Positions 18,701 through 26,368 of a stretch of DNA of 64,000 bases are shown here, piece after piece. This DNA is from CAZDQL01 sp964507325 (GTDB lineage Bacteria; Planctomycetota; UBA1135; GCA-002686595): contig CAZDQL010000014.1 in NCBI GenBank assembly GCA_964507325.1, positions 1 to 64,000 on the forward strand, written 5' to 3'. The position numbers and the translations under genes are program-made. Positions within the stretch are counted from its first letter, which is position 1, and each line of letters starts with the position of its first letter. The notes below the pieces were generated by a model. The model made no database searches. It was not told the origin of the DNA and saw nothing but the letters and a program-made list of their open reading frames with translations.

Positions 18701-19127
18701 CCTGCAGCGCTTCGATCTGGCGGAGGAGGCCTACGGGCGCTCGGTACGCGCCGATCCCGACTACGCCCTGGGGCACTACAACCTGGCCATCGCCCGCATG
18801 CGACTGGGACGGCCCGAGGACGCCCTCGAAGCCCTGGCGAGCTGCCTGGAGATCAACGGCGATCGGCGACGCCCGCTGCTGGCCCTGGCGGAGGCGAACC
18901 TGATGGCGCGCCGACCCGAGGGTGCCCTGGACGCCTACCAGCGGGCCCGGGCCCTGGAGCCGGAGGATGCCGAGCTGGCCCTCTTCGAGGCCAAGATGCT
19001 CGGGCAGCTGGCCCGCTTGGAGGAGGCGCGCCAGGCCTTCCAGGCGGTCCTGGCCCTCGATCCCGGCAACGAGGAGGCCCTGCGCGGACTCCAGCTCGTG
19101 GAGCGCCTCATCGAGCGGGGACGCTGA
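15795..19127 (+). CDS. CRTAC1-family lipoprotein: FG-GAP repeats, ASPIC/UnbV and TPR
   Basis: A 1110-residue surface lipoprotein. The signal peptide ends at C22 (LPGLVACGG). Residues about 230-670 hold calcium-binding FG-GAP/VCBS repeats ('FDFDGDGDVDLFEGNDFG', 'DVDGDGDLDLALW'), forming a beta-propeller as in integrins. An ASPIC/UnbV domain follows at about 690-770 ('SFARIRLEATETHRLALGA', 'VEWPSGARQEW'). Next is a segment resembling a thioredoxin-like fold without CxxC, and residues about 930-1105 contain TPR repeats ('ACDGLGRIYFDLQRFDLAEEAY'). The family is abundant in Planctomycetota and Acidobacteriota; ligand and function are unknown. It is convergent with the metallopeptidase gene, 19 bp away. 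Confidence 0.88.
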   Translation: MGRLPAELLLVPLLSLPGLVACGGEAPPSGLPIAPPAEFVRDLKVAENAVFEVHATLEEILLKGLARRNATRVRTLLCDDFLGRFPSREGGVEVADSELEIRAFPAGGDQLLDAEALVERLFDHLHDLVHLGRLEAEADRFWLEPGGASAVARIELRVAGSTAGEERVDLRLLVNLALTRDEVGAWRVRRLDTVEGTRIEGPVPRFARVTDATGFHFNVSRENRRMLQIFVDGHRTLALGGLSAVDWNRDGFWDLLSTRRGQMALLFLNDGAGGFTPEPLPMSHPRECGSFLLYTDLDGDGSDELVGSEPLGFEGERGWCGIWRRNDEGTWDVDRRALTFENPRGLRRISVQAVIPCDLDQNQLLDLFMTVYGSALSRGERYNTVEAHDGADNHLFLQTAPGVFSEESGPRGLHGTQYSYVAEAFDFDGDGDVDLFEGNDFGPNHLWRNDGNAHFHSDLELGLGGVSAYTMGVTLGDFDNSGCWSLYISNMSSEEGRRISTVTDVLSEEMRARVMSIASGSQLYTQDPVTKRWREHGIEARVNEGQWAWGCVFWDPDGDGDLDLFATNGFTTHSDPERPDWQTYYWRQVVADGGFLARGELSQDVNEGTRFSGSFNGHERDLAFHQADATSERFYEVGWLYGIDAQHDGRCAVPVDVDGDGDLDLALWTLTGLVLYENRGQATSFARIRLEATETHRLALGAVVTLESGGRSQRSLVRMTDGFQSQVPLDRHFGLGDAERIERLVVEWPSGARQEWRDLPVDRLLTLTEGAAQVHVTPIPTWPEDTRPRPGAAPRLDLFLDRPGGGRSALGGAGSDAPPTVVRLQRGDGIWPGQRELAAAHADVRWKLILAPGSAAPPPDEGVETFFADPDLLASYFGAGEPTWPTTVLFDVEGRPRRTFYRETRPEEVDAVLVQLVEEDPFPDLLMMTGRQAVSEGRLRLAESLFQRALELDESLTGACDGLGRIYFDLQRFDLAEEAYGRSVRADPDYALGHYNLAIARMRLGRPEDALEALASCLEINGDRRRPLLALAEANLMARRPEGALDAYQRARALEPEDAELALFEAKMLGQLARLEEARQAFQAVLALDPGNEEALRGLQLVERLIERGR

Positions 19128-19146
19128 GCGCGCCCCGTCGTCCCCC

Positions 19147-22100
19147 TCACCAGCCGAAGTACTCCCGCGCCAGCCAACGCGCCGGCCGGCTGTGGACCTC
19201 GGCCAGGAGCGCCTCGAAGGCCGACCAGTCCTGCGCTTCCGCCAGGGTGGAGAGCTCCGCCGCGAGCTCCCCGGGCAGGGCTCCGCTGAGCTCGCCCAAC
19301 TCGGCGAAGAGCTCCGCCGCCCGCTCCTCGTGGGTGCCGCGCCTCTTCCCGAAGCGCGCGCACGCCTGGGTGGCCTTGGCCCAGTCGCGGCACTGCCGCG
19401 AGCCGAGGTCGTCCTTCACCTCGCGCTTCTCCCTGCTCTCCAGCTCCGGGCCCGCGGCCTGGAACCACTCCAGGAGCACGGCCAGGGCGGGCAGGACCTC
19501 CTCGCGCCTGAGCCTCGCGAGCACCCCCTCCAGGTCCTCGCGCGCCGCCCGCACCGCCGCCAGGGAGGCGGCGGCGCGCGCCGCGTCGGGAGCCAGGGTG
19601 TCGGCCAGCTCGGCGGCGGCTTCGAGCACTTCCACCGTCGCCGGGAAGCGCCCCTGCCCGAGCGCGTCTCGAGCGCCCCCCGTCCACCCCTCGCGCCAGG
19701 CGGAGAGCTCGTGCAGCCGGCGGCGCTCGATCAGCGCCTCCAGCGGATCGTCGAGGAAGCTCGCGTAGGGGGGAGTGGGCTCCTTGCCGGCCTTGAAGCC
19801 GGGATCCCCCTCCCAGATCACCTTGCCGTCCACGTCGAGCAGGAGGACCCGCGGCAGGTTGTAGAGGTCGGTCGCGTAGGCCTCGAAGGAGTGCCCGATG
19901 CCGTAGGTGTTCTCCTCCAGGAAGTCGGAGGCCACCGCGCCGGGCAAGGGGTGCTCGGTCAGGTAGGCCTCGAGCCGCGGGTCGTCGTGGGTGGAGGCGA
20001 TCGAGACCACTCGCAGACCCACCTCCTCGTAGCGTCGGGCCAGGTCGGTGAGCCAGGAGTCGATGCGCACCAGGTCGTTCTGCTCGATGCTCCACAGGAC
20101 CAGGAGCTGGGGCGCTCCCCCCACCTCGTCCCAGTCACTGCGCTCCCCCTGCACCCAGCGCTGGACGCGCGGGAAGGGGGGCACGCTGCCGAGGAAGCTG
20201 CCCGCGATGCCGCTGCCGCCCGCCCCCCCCAGGGCGGCGATGCGCTCCTCGCGCCGTACCCGCCCCGCGCGATCGCGCAGGTCGCGGGAGAGGAAGCGCA
20301 CGTTGCGGAAGAGCGCGCGCCCCGGACCGGTCAAGAGCCCGAAGCGGCCGAAGAGCACTTCGCGGCTGGGAAAGGTGCGCGTGGCGACCAGCTCGCCGTC
20401 GAACCAGACGTCCACGTCGCAGTCGAGCACGTCCAAGCGCAGGGTGTGCCAGGGCGCGGTGCGGGTGCGTCCGTCGCTCGACTCCTCGCGCGCCACGGGG
20501 AGGTGCACCCAGGTCTTGGTCGCCGAGGCCCCGAAGGAGCTCATGATGTCGAGGTAGCCGGTGGTCGCCACCCCCTCCATCGCCTCGCGCGCGGGGAAGA
20601 AGATCACCCCGTGGAAGGTGTTGGAGCCCTTCATCCCGAAAACGAAGCCGCAGAAGCCGACGTCGCCGGGGAGGGCCTGGATCTGCGCCTCCATCGAGAA
20701 GTCCCCGGCGGTGACGCGGTCCAGGGTCAGGACGGTGAAGTCGAACTGGTCGGGGTCGTACGACCCCTTGGAGGCGATCATCTGGGTGCCGTCGGCGCGG
20801 AACTCCGTTCCGGCCCCCACCCAGCCGCGCAGGCTCTCCTCGTCGTAGGCCAGCTCCCAGATCGCCGGGTCGCGGCCGGTGCGACGGGCGGCGTCCTCGT
20901 ACACCGCGAGCAGGTCGTCCAACCCCAGCTCCGAAGCCCCGCGCCAGGCGACGTCCATCACCATCATGTCCAACCCCGCGGACGCGTAGCGCTCGACGAT
21001 GCTGCGCAGCGCGGCGGCCATGTCGTCCTGCAGGCGGGTCAGGGTGCGGCGGTTGGGATCGAGCTTGCGCAGCAAGCGCTCGATGGCGCGCACCCGGTCC
21101 TCGTCCGGCTCGGGCTGCCGCTCGAGCCAGTAGAGCGCCTCCAGGGCCAGCTTGGTGGCGCGGTCGGAGTTGTCGAAGTGCTCGTCGAGCAGCTCGGCGA
21201 AGGCCACCAGGAGCTCCACGTCCGCGGGATTGGCCACCAGACCCTTCTCGTAGTGGTCCTTGGCGGTCAGGTAGTCGTCGTTGGCCGCGGCGTAGCCTCC
21301 CCAACGGCCATAGGAGCGCTCCGGTACTTCCTGGCCGCTGGCCTCCTGCCGCAGGGCCAGGATCCAGTCCTTCCAGACGGCGTCGAGCTCCTCGACGGTC
21401 TGGGGCAGGCGCGCCTCGACGACGGAGCCGTTGCGCGGGACTCCCTCGTAGGGTGGCTGCGGATTGCCCAGCACCACCTCGGTGAAGGTCTTGATGGCGG
21501 TCTCCCCCATCTTGCCCCCCGACGCGTTCACGAACTCGCGGAAGGAGTCGCGGTACACGAAGCGCCCGTCGACGGGGTCCTGGAAGTTGTGGAGGAAGTA
21601 CACCACCCCCCAGGTCGGTGCGTACCAGGGGGGCCCCCAGGAGTAGCGGTTCTCGATCAGGATGCGGAAGGTGGGCGCCTTCTCGGGGGTCACGTCGGGA
21701 TCGGTCTCGTCGATGCCGTCCCGCGAGTCGGTCATCCAGCCCGCCTGCATGCGATCCGCAAGGGGGAAGAGGCGGTGGTTGGCCGGCATGTTCATGATCA
21801 CCGTGCCGTTGGGCAGGATGCGCGTGCCCTCGAAGAAGGAGGCCAACCCCTCGTTCAACCAGCCCACCGCGTTGGTCGCCAGGGCGACGAACTGGTGGGC
21901 GGCCTCGTGGAAGAGGGTGCCCACCATCTGGTCGAAGCCACCTTCGACGTAGGTCTCCACCGCGCTGCCGGTGAAGTGCCCGCCGGACCACTCCACCGGC
22001 GGTCCGATGCCCAGCTCCAGGTACTCGTCGCGCGTGTTGAAGATGTGCACCCGGATGCGTGGCACGTTGCGGCCGTCCTCCGCGGTTCCGTAGCGGAAGA

Positions 22101-22833
22101 ACTCGCGGTAGAAGGCGTTCATCTGCTCCATCGCCTCGGCGGTGCGCACCAGCACCACGTAGCCGGCGTTGGTGACGGTGATGTAGTTGTCGCGCTCGAC
22201 CTCGCCCGCGTCGTCCCAGGAGGCGTGCTCCGCGTCGAAGGCGGCGATCTCCTCCTCGGTCACGTCGGCGAAGAGGTCCGCCGGCTTGGCGTCCTCCGCC
22301 AGGCTGGGATCGGGGGCGGAGGCGATGCGCTCGATCGACTCCTGGGCACGGACGTTCTCGGGGTCCAGGGCCAGGACCTGCTTCCAGGCCTTGATCGCCC
22401 CGTGGGGGCGTTTGCGTTTCTCGTACTGTTGGGCGACCGAGACGAGCTTCTTCAGGAAGCGGTCCCGCATCTCGAACAGGTCCCGGGCCAGGGGATCGAG
22501 CTCCTCCAGCCGCTTCTTCAGGGAAGCGAGCTCCCGCCGCGGTCGGCCCTGGGCCAGGGCCTGGCGGTACTCGCGATGCCGGGCGTGGACCAGGATGTCC
22601 CGGTCCCCGGCGACCTCCGCCCAGCGCGCGTAGAGGTCCCAGGCCTCGGTGGAGCGCCGGTCGCGCTCCAGGGCGCGCTGGATCAGGAGCTGGGCGCGCT
22701 CGAGATCACCCGCCTCGAGCGCCCCCTGGGCGCGCTCGAGGGCCAGCCGGAAGGGGGAGTCCTTCTGCCCGGGAGCACCCGCGACGAGGGGTGCGAGCAG
22801 GAGCAGGGGGAGGAGGCGGGTGAGCCAGGACAT
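19147..22833 (-). CDS. large secreted chimeric metallopeptidase (TPR, HExxH, lectin-like, thioredoxin-like)
   Basis: A 1228-residue exported protein with a signal peptide (LLPLLLLAPLVAG). TPR-like helices occupy about 25-200. A gluzincin-type peptidase domain follows: H309-E-A-A-H313 in 'TLFHEAAHQF' and the third-ligand region 'NEGLASFFEG' near 326, in the style of DUF1570 peptidases. Residues about 650-860 look like a concanavalin-type DUF1080/LamG fold ('GDFSMEAQIQALPGDVGFCG'). Residues about 890-1080 resemble AhpC/TlpA thioredoxin folds ('LLVLWSIEQNDL', 'LPRVLLLDVDGKVIWEGDPG') but lack CxxC, so no disulfide chemistry is expected. The fold of the last 150 residues is unclear. The DUF1080 lipoprotein gene lies 70 bp upstream on the same strand. 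Confidence 0.8.
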   Translation of the reverse strand: MSWLTRLLPLLLLAPLVAGAPGQKDSPFRLALERAQGALEAGDLERAQLLIQRALERDRRSTEAWDLYARWAEVAGDRDILVHARHREYRQALAQGRPRRELASLKKRLEELDPLARDLFEMRDRFLKKLVSVAQQYEKRKRPHGAIKAWKQVLALDPENVRAQESIERIASAPDPSLAEDAKPADLFADVTEEEIAAFDAEHASWDDAGEVERDNYITVTNAGYVVLVRTAEAMEQMNAFYREFFRYGTAEDGRNVPRIRVHIFNTRDEYLELGIGPPVEWSGGHFTGSAVETYVEGGFDQMVGTLFHEAAHQFVALATNAVGWLNEGLASFFEGTRILPNGTVIMNMPANHRLFPLADRMQAGWMTDSRDGIDETDPDVTPEKAPTFRILIENRYSWGPPWYAPTWGVVYFLHNFQDPVDGRFVYRDSFREFVNASGGKMGETAIKTFTEVVLGNPQPPYEGVPRNGSVVEARLPQTVEELDAVWKDWILALRQEASGQEVPERSYGRWGGYAAANDDYLTAKDHYEKGLVANPADVELLVAFAELLDEHFDNSDRATKLALEALYWLERQPEPDEDRVRAIERLLRKLDPNRRTLTRLQDDMAAALRSIVERYASAGLDMMVMDVAWRGASELGLDDLLAVYEDAARRTGRDPAIWELAYDEESLRGWVGAGTEFRADGTQMIASKGSYDPDQFDFTVLTLDRVTAGDFSMEAQIQALPGDVGFCGFVFGMKGSNTFHGVIFFPAREAMEGVATTGYLDIMSSFGASATKTWVHLPVAREESSDGRTRTAPWHTLRLDVLDCDVDVWFDGELVATRTFPSREVLFGRFGLLTGPGRALFRNVRFLSRDLRDRAGRVRREERIAALGGAGGSGIAGSFLGSVPPFPRVQRWVQGERSDWDEVGGAPQLLVLWSIEQNDLVRIDSWLTDLARRYEEVGLRVVSIASTHDDPRLEAYLTEHPLPGAVASDFLEENTYGIGHSFEAYATDLYNLPRVLLLDVDGKVIWEGDPGFKAGKEPTPPYASFLDDPLEALIERRRLHELSAWREGWTGGARDALGQGRFPATVEVLEAAAELADTLAPDAARAAASLAAVRAAREDLEGVLARLRREEVLPALAVLLEWFQAAGPELESREKREVKDDLGSRQCRDWAKATQACARFGKRRGTHEERAAELFAELGELSGALPGELAAELSTLAEAQDWSAFEALLAEVHSRPARWLAREYFGW

Positions 22834-22903
22834 GCGGGAGGAGAGCTCTCCTGGAAGACGGTGGTCGGCCCCCGATCAGCACGGCCCTGCCGGGGATCAG
22901 GCA

Positions 22904-23581
22904 CTAGAGGCGGCGGATCCGGATGTTTCGGAACCAGACCTCGTTTCCGTGGTCCTGCAGGGCGATGTGGCCGCTCTCGTTCCTCCCGAAGACGGGCCAC
23001 TTCGAGAACTTGGAGGCCGCGACGCGCGCGTTCCAGTCCTCGCTCCCCAGTTCGTAAGCGCACTGTCGGACGCCGTTCAACCAGTACTCCACGTGGGGCC
23101 CGTCGACCTGGATGCGCACCGCGTTCCATTCCCCCGCGGGACGGGAGTCGTCCCGGGCGGGCGCGTGCAGGCCGTAGTCCGCCCCGGCGGCGTGGAGCAG
23201 GTCCACCTCGCCCTCGTAGACGGCGTTGTCGAGCACCTGCATCTCAGGGCCCGACATGTAGGTGGCGCCCTGGTCCTCGGAGACGCGGAACATGATCCCG
23301 CTGTTGCCGCGCGGGGAGATCTTCCACTCGAGCTCGAGCAGGAAGCTCGAGTACTCCTCGCGGGTGATCAGGTCCCCCGCCCCGCCGCCGGTGAGGTGGA
23401 TGGCCCCCTCGGCGTCGTTCTCCCAGGCCTCGGGGACGTGGTCCAGTTTGTAGCCGCGCCAGTGGTCGAGGGAGCTGATGTCGGTCCACGACTGCGAACT
23501 CGAGCAGCACCACTGCGGGCAGGAGCAGCCGGCCAAGGCCAGGCTGGCGGTCAAGAGCAGGATCGGAGAGAGGGGCTTCAT
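22904..23581 (-). CDS. DUF1080 (3-keto-disaccharide hydrolase-like) lipoprotein
   Basis: A 225-residue lipoprotein with lipobox 'LALAGC' followed by a Cys-rich linker (CSCPQWCCSSS). The rest is a DUF1080 domain, a concanavalin-like fold: 'EEYSSFLLELEWKISPRGNSG', 'GPEMQVLDNA', 'GEWNAVRIQVDGPHVEYWLNG' and the closing 'IALQDHGNEVWFRNIRIRRL' are standard for the family. Characterised members hydrolyse 3-keto-glycosides; the family is strongly expanded in Planctomycetota. The neighbouring TIM-barrel epimerase at 23666-24715 fits a sugar-processing role. The gene for a 3-keto-forming oxidoreductase is not adjacent, so substrate assignment is inference. Confidence 0.9.
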   Translation of the reverse strand: MKPLSPILLLTASLALAGCSCPQWCCSSSQSWTDISSLDHWRGYKLDHVPEAWENDAEGAIHLTGGGAGDLITREEYSSFLLELEWKISPRGNSGIMFRVSEDQGATYMSGPEMQVLDNAVYEGEVDLLHAAGADYGLHAPARDDSRPAGEWNAVRIQVDGPHVEYWLNGVRQCAYELGSEDWNARVAASKFSKWPVFGRNESGHIALQDHGNEVWFRNIRIRRL

Positions 23582-23665
23582 CGGCTCGTGGGTCTCCGGC
23601 TGGGGTTGAGGAAGAAGAGGAAGAGGGGGCGAACCGGTGCGGCCGCAGCCGATTCGTTCAGCGGC

Positions 23666-24715
23666 TCACTCGCTGGCGAAGGCAGCGTCGAAGGCCTGCG
23701 CGCCGACCTCGAAGTCCAGGCGTCGGCAGAAGTCGGCGGACTCGCGCGCGCCGTGCTCGCGGTCCATACCCGCGTCCTCCCACTCCACGCTCAGGGGACC
23801 TCGGTACCCGGCGCGGTTGAGCTGGCGCAGGATCGCCTCGAAGTCGATGCGACCGCGACCGACGGAACGGAAGTCCCAGAAGCGGTCGTCGTGCCCGAAG
23901 TCCAGGTGTCCACCGAAGACCCCCGCGGCAGTGGGGCGCTCGGACCACCAGACGTCCTTCATGTGCACGTGAGCGACGCGCGCACCCTGCTCGCGCAGGA
24001 AGGCCAGGTAGTCCACCCCCTGGTAGCCGAAGTGGCTGGGGTCGAAGTTGAAGCCGAAGGCGGGGTGGTGGTCGATCGCCTCCAGCGCGCGGCGCGTGGA
24101 GGCGAGGTCGAAGGCGATCTCGGTGGGGTGCACCTCGAGGGCGAAGCAGGCGCGTTCCTTCTCGAAGACGTCCAGGATCGGGCACCAGCGCTCGGCGAAC
24201 TCGCGGAAGCCCGCGTCGATCTGTCCCTCGCCGACGGGGGGGAAGGCGTAGAGCAGGTGCCAGATCGGGCTGCCGGTGAAGCCGTTGACCACCACGCGAC
24301 CCCCCTGGGCCTCGAGCAGCTCGCGCACCGGATCGGGCGCGGCGTCGAAGAAGCGCCGCGCGGCGCGGGCGGTGTCCATCATCTCGTCCGCGGCGCGGCT
24401 GCGCACTCCCTGCGCGTCGCCGTCCCCCCAGATCCGCTCGGGTAGGATCGACCTGTGGCGCTCGTCGATCACGTCGCAGACCGCCTGACCGACGAGGTGG
24501 CTGGAGATCGCGTAGCAGGCCAGCCCTTGGGACGAGAGCAGCTTCCACAGCCGCTCGCAGTAGTCGTCCTCCGCGAGGGCGCGGTCCACTTCGAAATGGT
24601 CTCCCCAGCAGGCGAGCTCCAAGCCGTCGTACCCGAAGCCGCGGGCCTTCGCGGCGAGGGTCTCGAGGGGGAGGTCGGCCCACTGGCCGGTGAAGAGGGT
24701 GATGGGGCGGGGCAT
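23666..24715 (-). CDS. sugar phosphate isomerase/epimerase (AP-endonuclease-2 TIM barrel)
   Basis: A cytoplasmic TIM-barrel protein of 349 residues in the xylose-isomerase-like/AP endonuclease family 2 group. It starts 'ITLFTGQWADLPLETLAAKA', followed by 'FGYDGLELACWG', 'LEVHPTEIAFDL', 'FGFNFDPSHFGYQG' and 'VAHVHMKDVWW', the usual metal-binding Glu/Asp/His positions. Members isomerise or epimerise sugars and 3-keto sugars; the substrate cannot be read from sequence. Start ATG 24715 (MPRPITLF) has a TATCGT hexamer 6 nt upstream, suggesting a leaderless mRNA. It precedes the DUF1080 gene by 84 bp, so the two may be cotranscribed. Confidence 0.88.
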   Translation of the reverse strand: MPRPITLFTGQWADLPLETLAAKARGFGYDGLELACWGDHFEVDRALAEDDYCERLWKLLSSQGLACYAISSHLVGQAVCDVIDERHRSILPERIWGDGDAQGVRSRAADEMMDTARAARRFFDAAPDPVRELLEAQGGRVVVNGFTGSPIWHLLYAFPPVGEGQIDAGFREFAERWCPILDVFEKERACFALEVHPTEIAFDLASTRRALEAIDHHPAFGFNFDPSHFGYQGVDYLAFLREQGARVAHVHMKDVWWSERPTAAGVFGGHLDFGHDDRFWDFRSVGRGRIDFEAILRQLNRAGYRGPLSVEWEDAGMDREHGARESADFCRRLDFEVGAQAFDAAFASE

Positions 24716-24809
24716 CGTGGGACGATACGAGTCCCGGTGGCTTTTGGCCAGCAGACCCCCTATCGTGGTGGGTTCCCCCCCTCTCGGTCCGCTCCCCCCA
24801 GCCCCCCCC

Positions 24810-25025
24810 ATGCACTGGTACTGCAAGCTCATCGGTCACACCTACGTCTACAAGACCGAGAACAAACGCATCTCCTGGAACACCGGCAAGGACGCCCTGG
24901 AGCTGCACCTCACCAGCGAGGAGGGGGAGCCCCGACCCTGGCTGGAGTGCCGACGCTGCGGCAAGCGCATCGACGACCCCACCCCCGACCAGGTGCGGTT
25001 GGTCCACTGCAACGTCCGGAATTGA
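24810..25025 (+). CDS. small Cys-containing (zinc-ribbon-like) protein
   Basis: A 71-residue protein (MHWYCKLIGHTYVYKTENKR...) that I do not recognise. Cys and His residues near the N-terminus (C5, H10), the 'CRRCGKR' knuckle at about residue 48 and a Cys near the C-terminus suggest a small zinc-binding fold. It is divergent from the TIM-barrel gene and lies 88 bp before the porin gene. Coding potential is supported by a clean start, Cys-pair spacing and a long frame in a short gap. Its function is unknown. Confidence 0.6.
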   Translation: MHWYCKLIGHTYVYKTENKRISWNTGKDALELHLTSEEGEPRPWLECRRCGKRIDDPTPDQVRLVHCNVRN

Positions 25026-25113
25026 CGTTCAGGTGAGGGCCAGCCCAGGGGTGGGGCGCGCCACGGGCGACGTGAGCCAGTGACCCAGGGGGACCTTCCA
25101 GACTAAGAGCGCC

Positions 25114-26310
25114 ATGTCCACCACGATCTCCACTCTGGCCCTGCTGGCAGGGCCCGCCCTGACCCTCCCCTCGCTGCTGCCGGGGGACGAATTCTGGGGC
25201 CTGCGTTCCGAGGACGGCGAGGCCGAGCTCCAAGTGGAGGGGCTCTTCCAGACCGTCTTCGGCCTGTACGACTCCGACCGCGACCCCTCCTCCGACGCCG
25301 AGCTCAAGCGCATGCGTCCCGAGTTCGTCGGCCGCTTCCGTGGGCTGCGCTTCAAGCTCGAGCCGAAGTTCCAGGAGCACAGCGTCGAGCTCGAGGAAGC
25401 CTGGATCGGCACCGACCTCTACGACGGCAACGCGGTTCTGATGCTCGGGCGCATGAAGGTGCCCTTCAATCTCGAAGAGGTGCGCAGTCGCCGCCACATC
25501 GACTTCCCCGCTTTCTCGGTGGTGAACCAACTCGCGCCGGCGGAGGACCACGGGGTGTTCATGAATGGCCGTTCCGACTCCGGGTTCTGGGAGTACGGCC
25601 TGTCCCTCACCAACGGCACCGGGGCGTCGGACACCAACTCGAGCAAGGACTTCGCCGCGCGGGTGATGGTGCACCCCTGGGTCGACGAGGAGGATTCGGG
25701 CAAGCCCCACCTGGAGCTGGGATTGGCCGCGACGATCGGCACCCAGGAGGCGGGGGTCGGCGGTGACGCCCTGCACAACGAGTCGGGGGGAGACGTGGTG
25801 CGCTTCGCCGATTCCGCGGCCCTCGATGGAGAGCGACGCCGCTTGGGCCTCGAGGCCGCCTGGTACGACGGCCCCTGGTTCGCCCAGGCGGAGTGGGTCG
25901 ACGTGACTCAGGAGATGACGGGTGACGGCGGGGATCAGGACGTCTCCCTGAGGGGCGGCTACCTGACCCTGGCCCACGTGCTCACCGGCGAGGAGAAGAC
26001 CTTCGGCGGAGTGAATCCCGATCAGCCCTTCGACTTCTCGTCGGGGACGGGTCGTGGAGCCTGGGTGGTCGCCCTGCGGCTGTCTCAACTCGAGATCGAC
26101 GACGACCTGGTCTCGTCCGGCCTGGCCCAAGCGGGGGAGGCCACCGACCGCATCAGCACCGTGGCCCTGGGACTGAATTGGATTCCCAACGGAAACATGA
26201 TCGTGCGCCACAGCCTGATCTGGAGCGGCTACGGCGACAAAGTGCGGCTCGACGACGGCCGGGACGACGAAGAGGTGGCCCTGCTGGTGGAGTTTCAGCT
26301 GCACTTCTGA
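25114..26310 (+). CDS. outer-membrane porin (OprP/OprO-like)
   Basis: A 398-residue beta-barrel porin resembling the phosphate-selective porin O/P family. After an N-terminal signal-like segment (ISTLALLAGPALTLPSLLPG) come alternating amphipathic strands and family hallmarks: 'GRFRGLRFKLEPKFQE...VELEEAWIGTDL', 'LMLGRMKVPFNLEEV', 'DHGVFMNG' and the terminal strand 'EEVALLVEFQLHF' ending in Phe, which directs BAM-mediated insertion. Phosphate selectivity cannot be inferred, and no phosphate genes lie nearby. It indicates a true outer membrane in this organism. Confidence 0.85.
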   Translation: MSTTISTLALLAGPALTLPSLLPGDEFWGLRSEDGEAELQVEGLFQTVFGLYDSDRDPSSDAELKRMRPEFVGRFRGLRFKLEPKFQEHSVELEEAWIGTDLYDGNAVLMLGRMKVPFNLEEVRSRRHIDFPAFSVVNQLAPAEDHGVFMNGRSDSGFWEYGLSLTNGTGASDTNSSKDFAARVMVHPWVDEEDSGKPHLELGLAATIGTQEAGVGGDALHNESGGDVVRFADSAALDGERRRLGLEAAWYDGPWFAQAEWVDVTQEMTGDGGDQDVSLRGGYLTLAHVLTGEEKTFGGVNPDQPFDFSSGTGRGAWVVALRLSQLEIDDDLVSSGLAQAGEATDRISTVALGLNWIPNGNMIVRHSLIWSGYGDKVRLDDGRDDEEVALLVEFQLHF

Positions 26311-26368
26311 TCGGAACCGCCTCGGCAATCCAACCGTCGTAGACTGGTGTCAGGGGGGAGTTCCGCCC

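Noticed and set aside
15765..18776. A 1003-codon minus-strand frame over the CRTAC1-like gene
   Set aside because: The plus strand has FG-GAP and ASPIC/UnbV motifs; the antisense product is rich in R, Q, H and V without domains.
18922..23295. A 4.4-kb open frame on the plus strand antisense to the metallopeptidase
   Set aside because: Its translation is low-complexity and matches no fold, while the opposite strand encodes clear domains; long antisense frames are common at this GC content.
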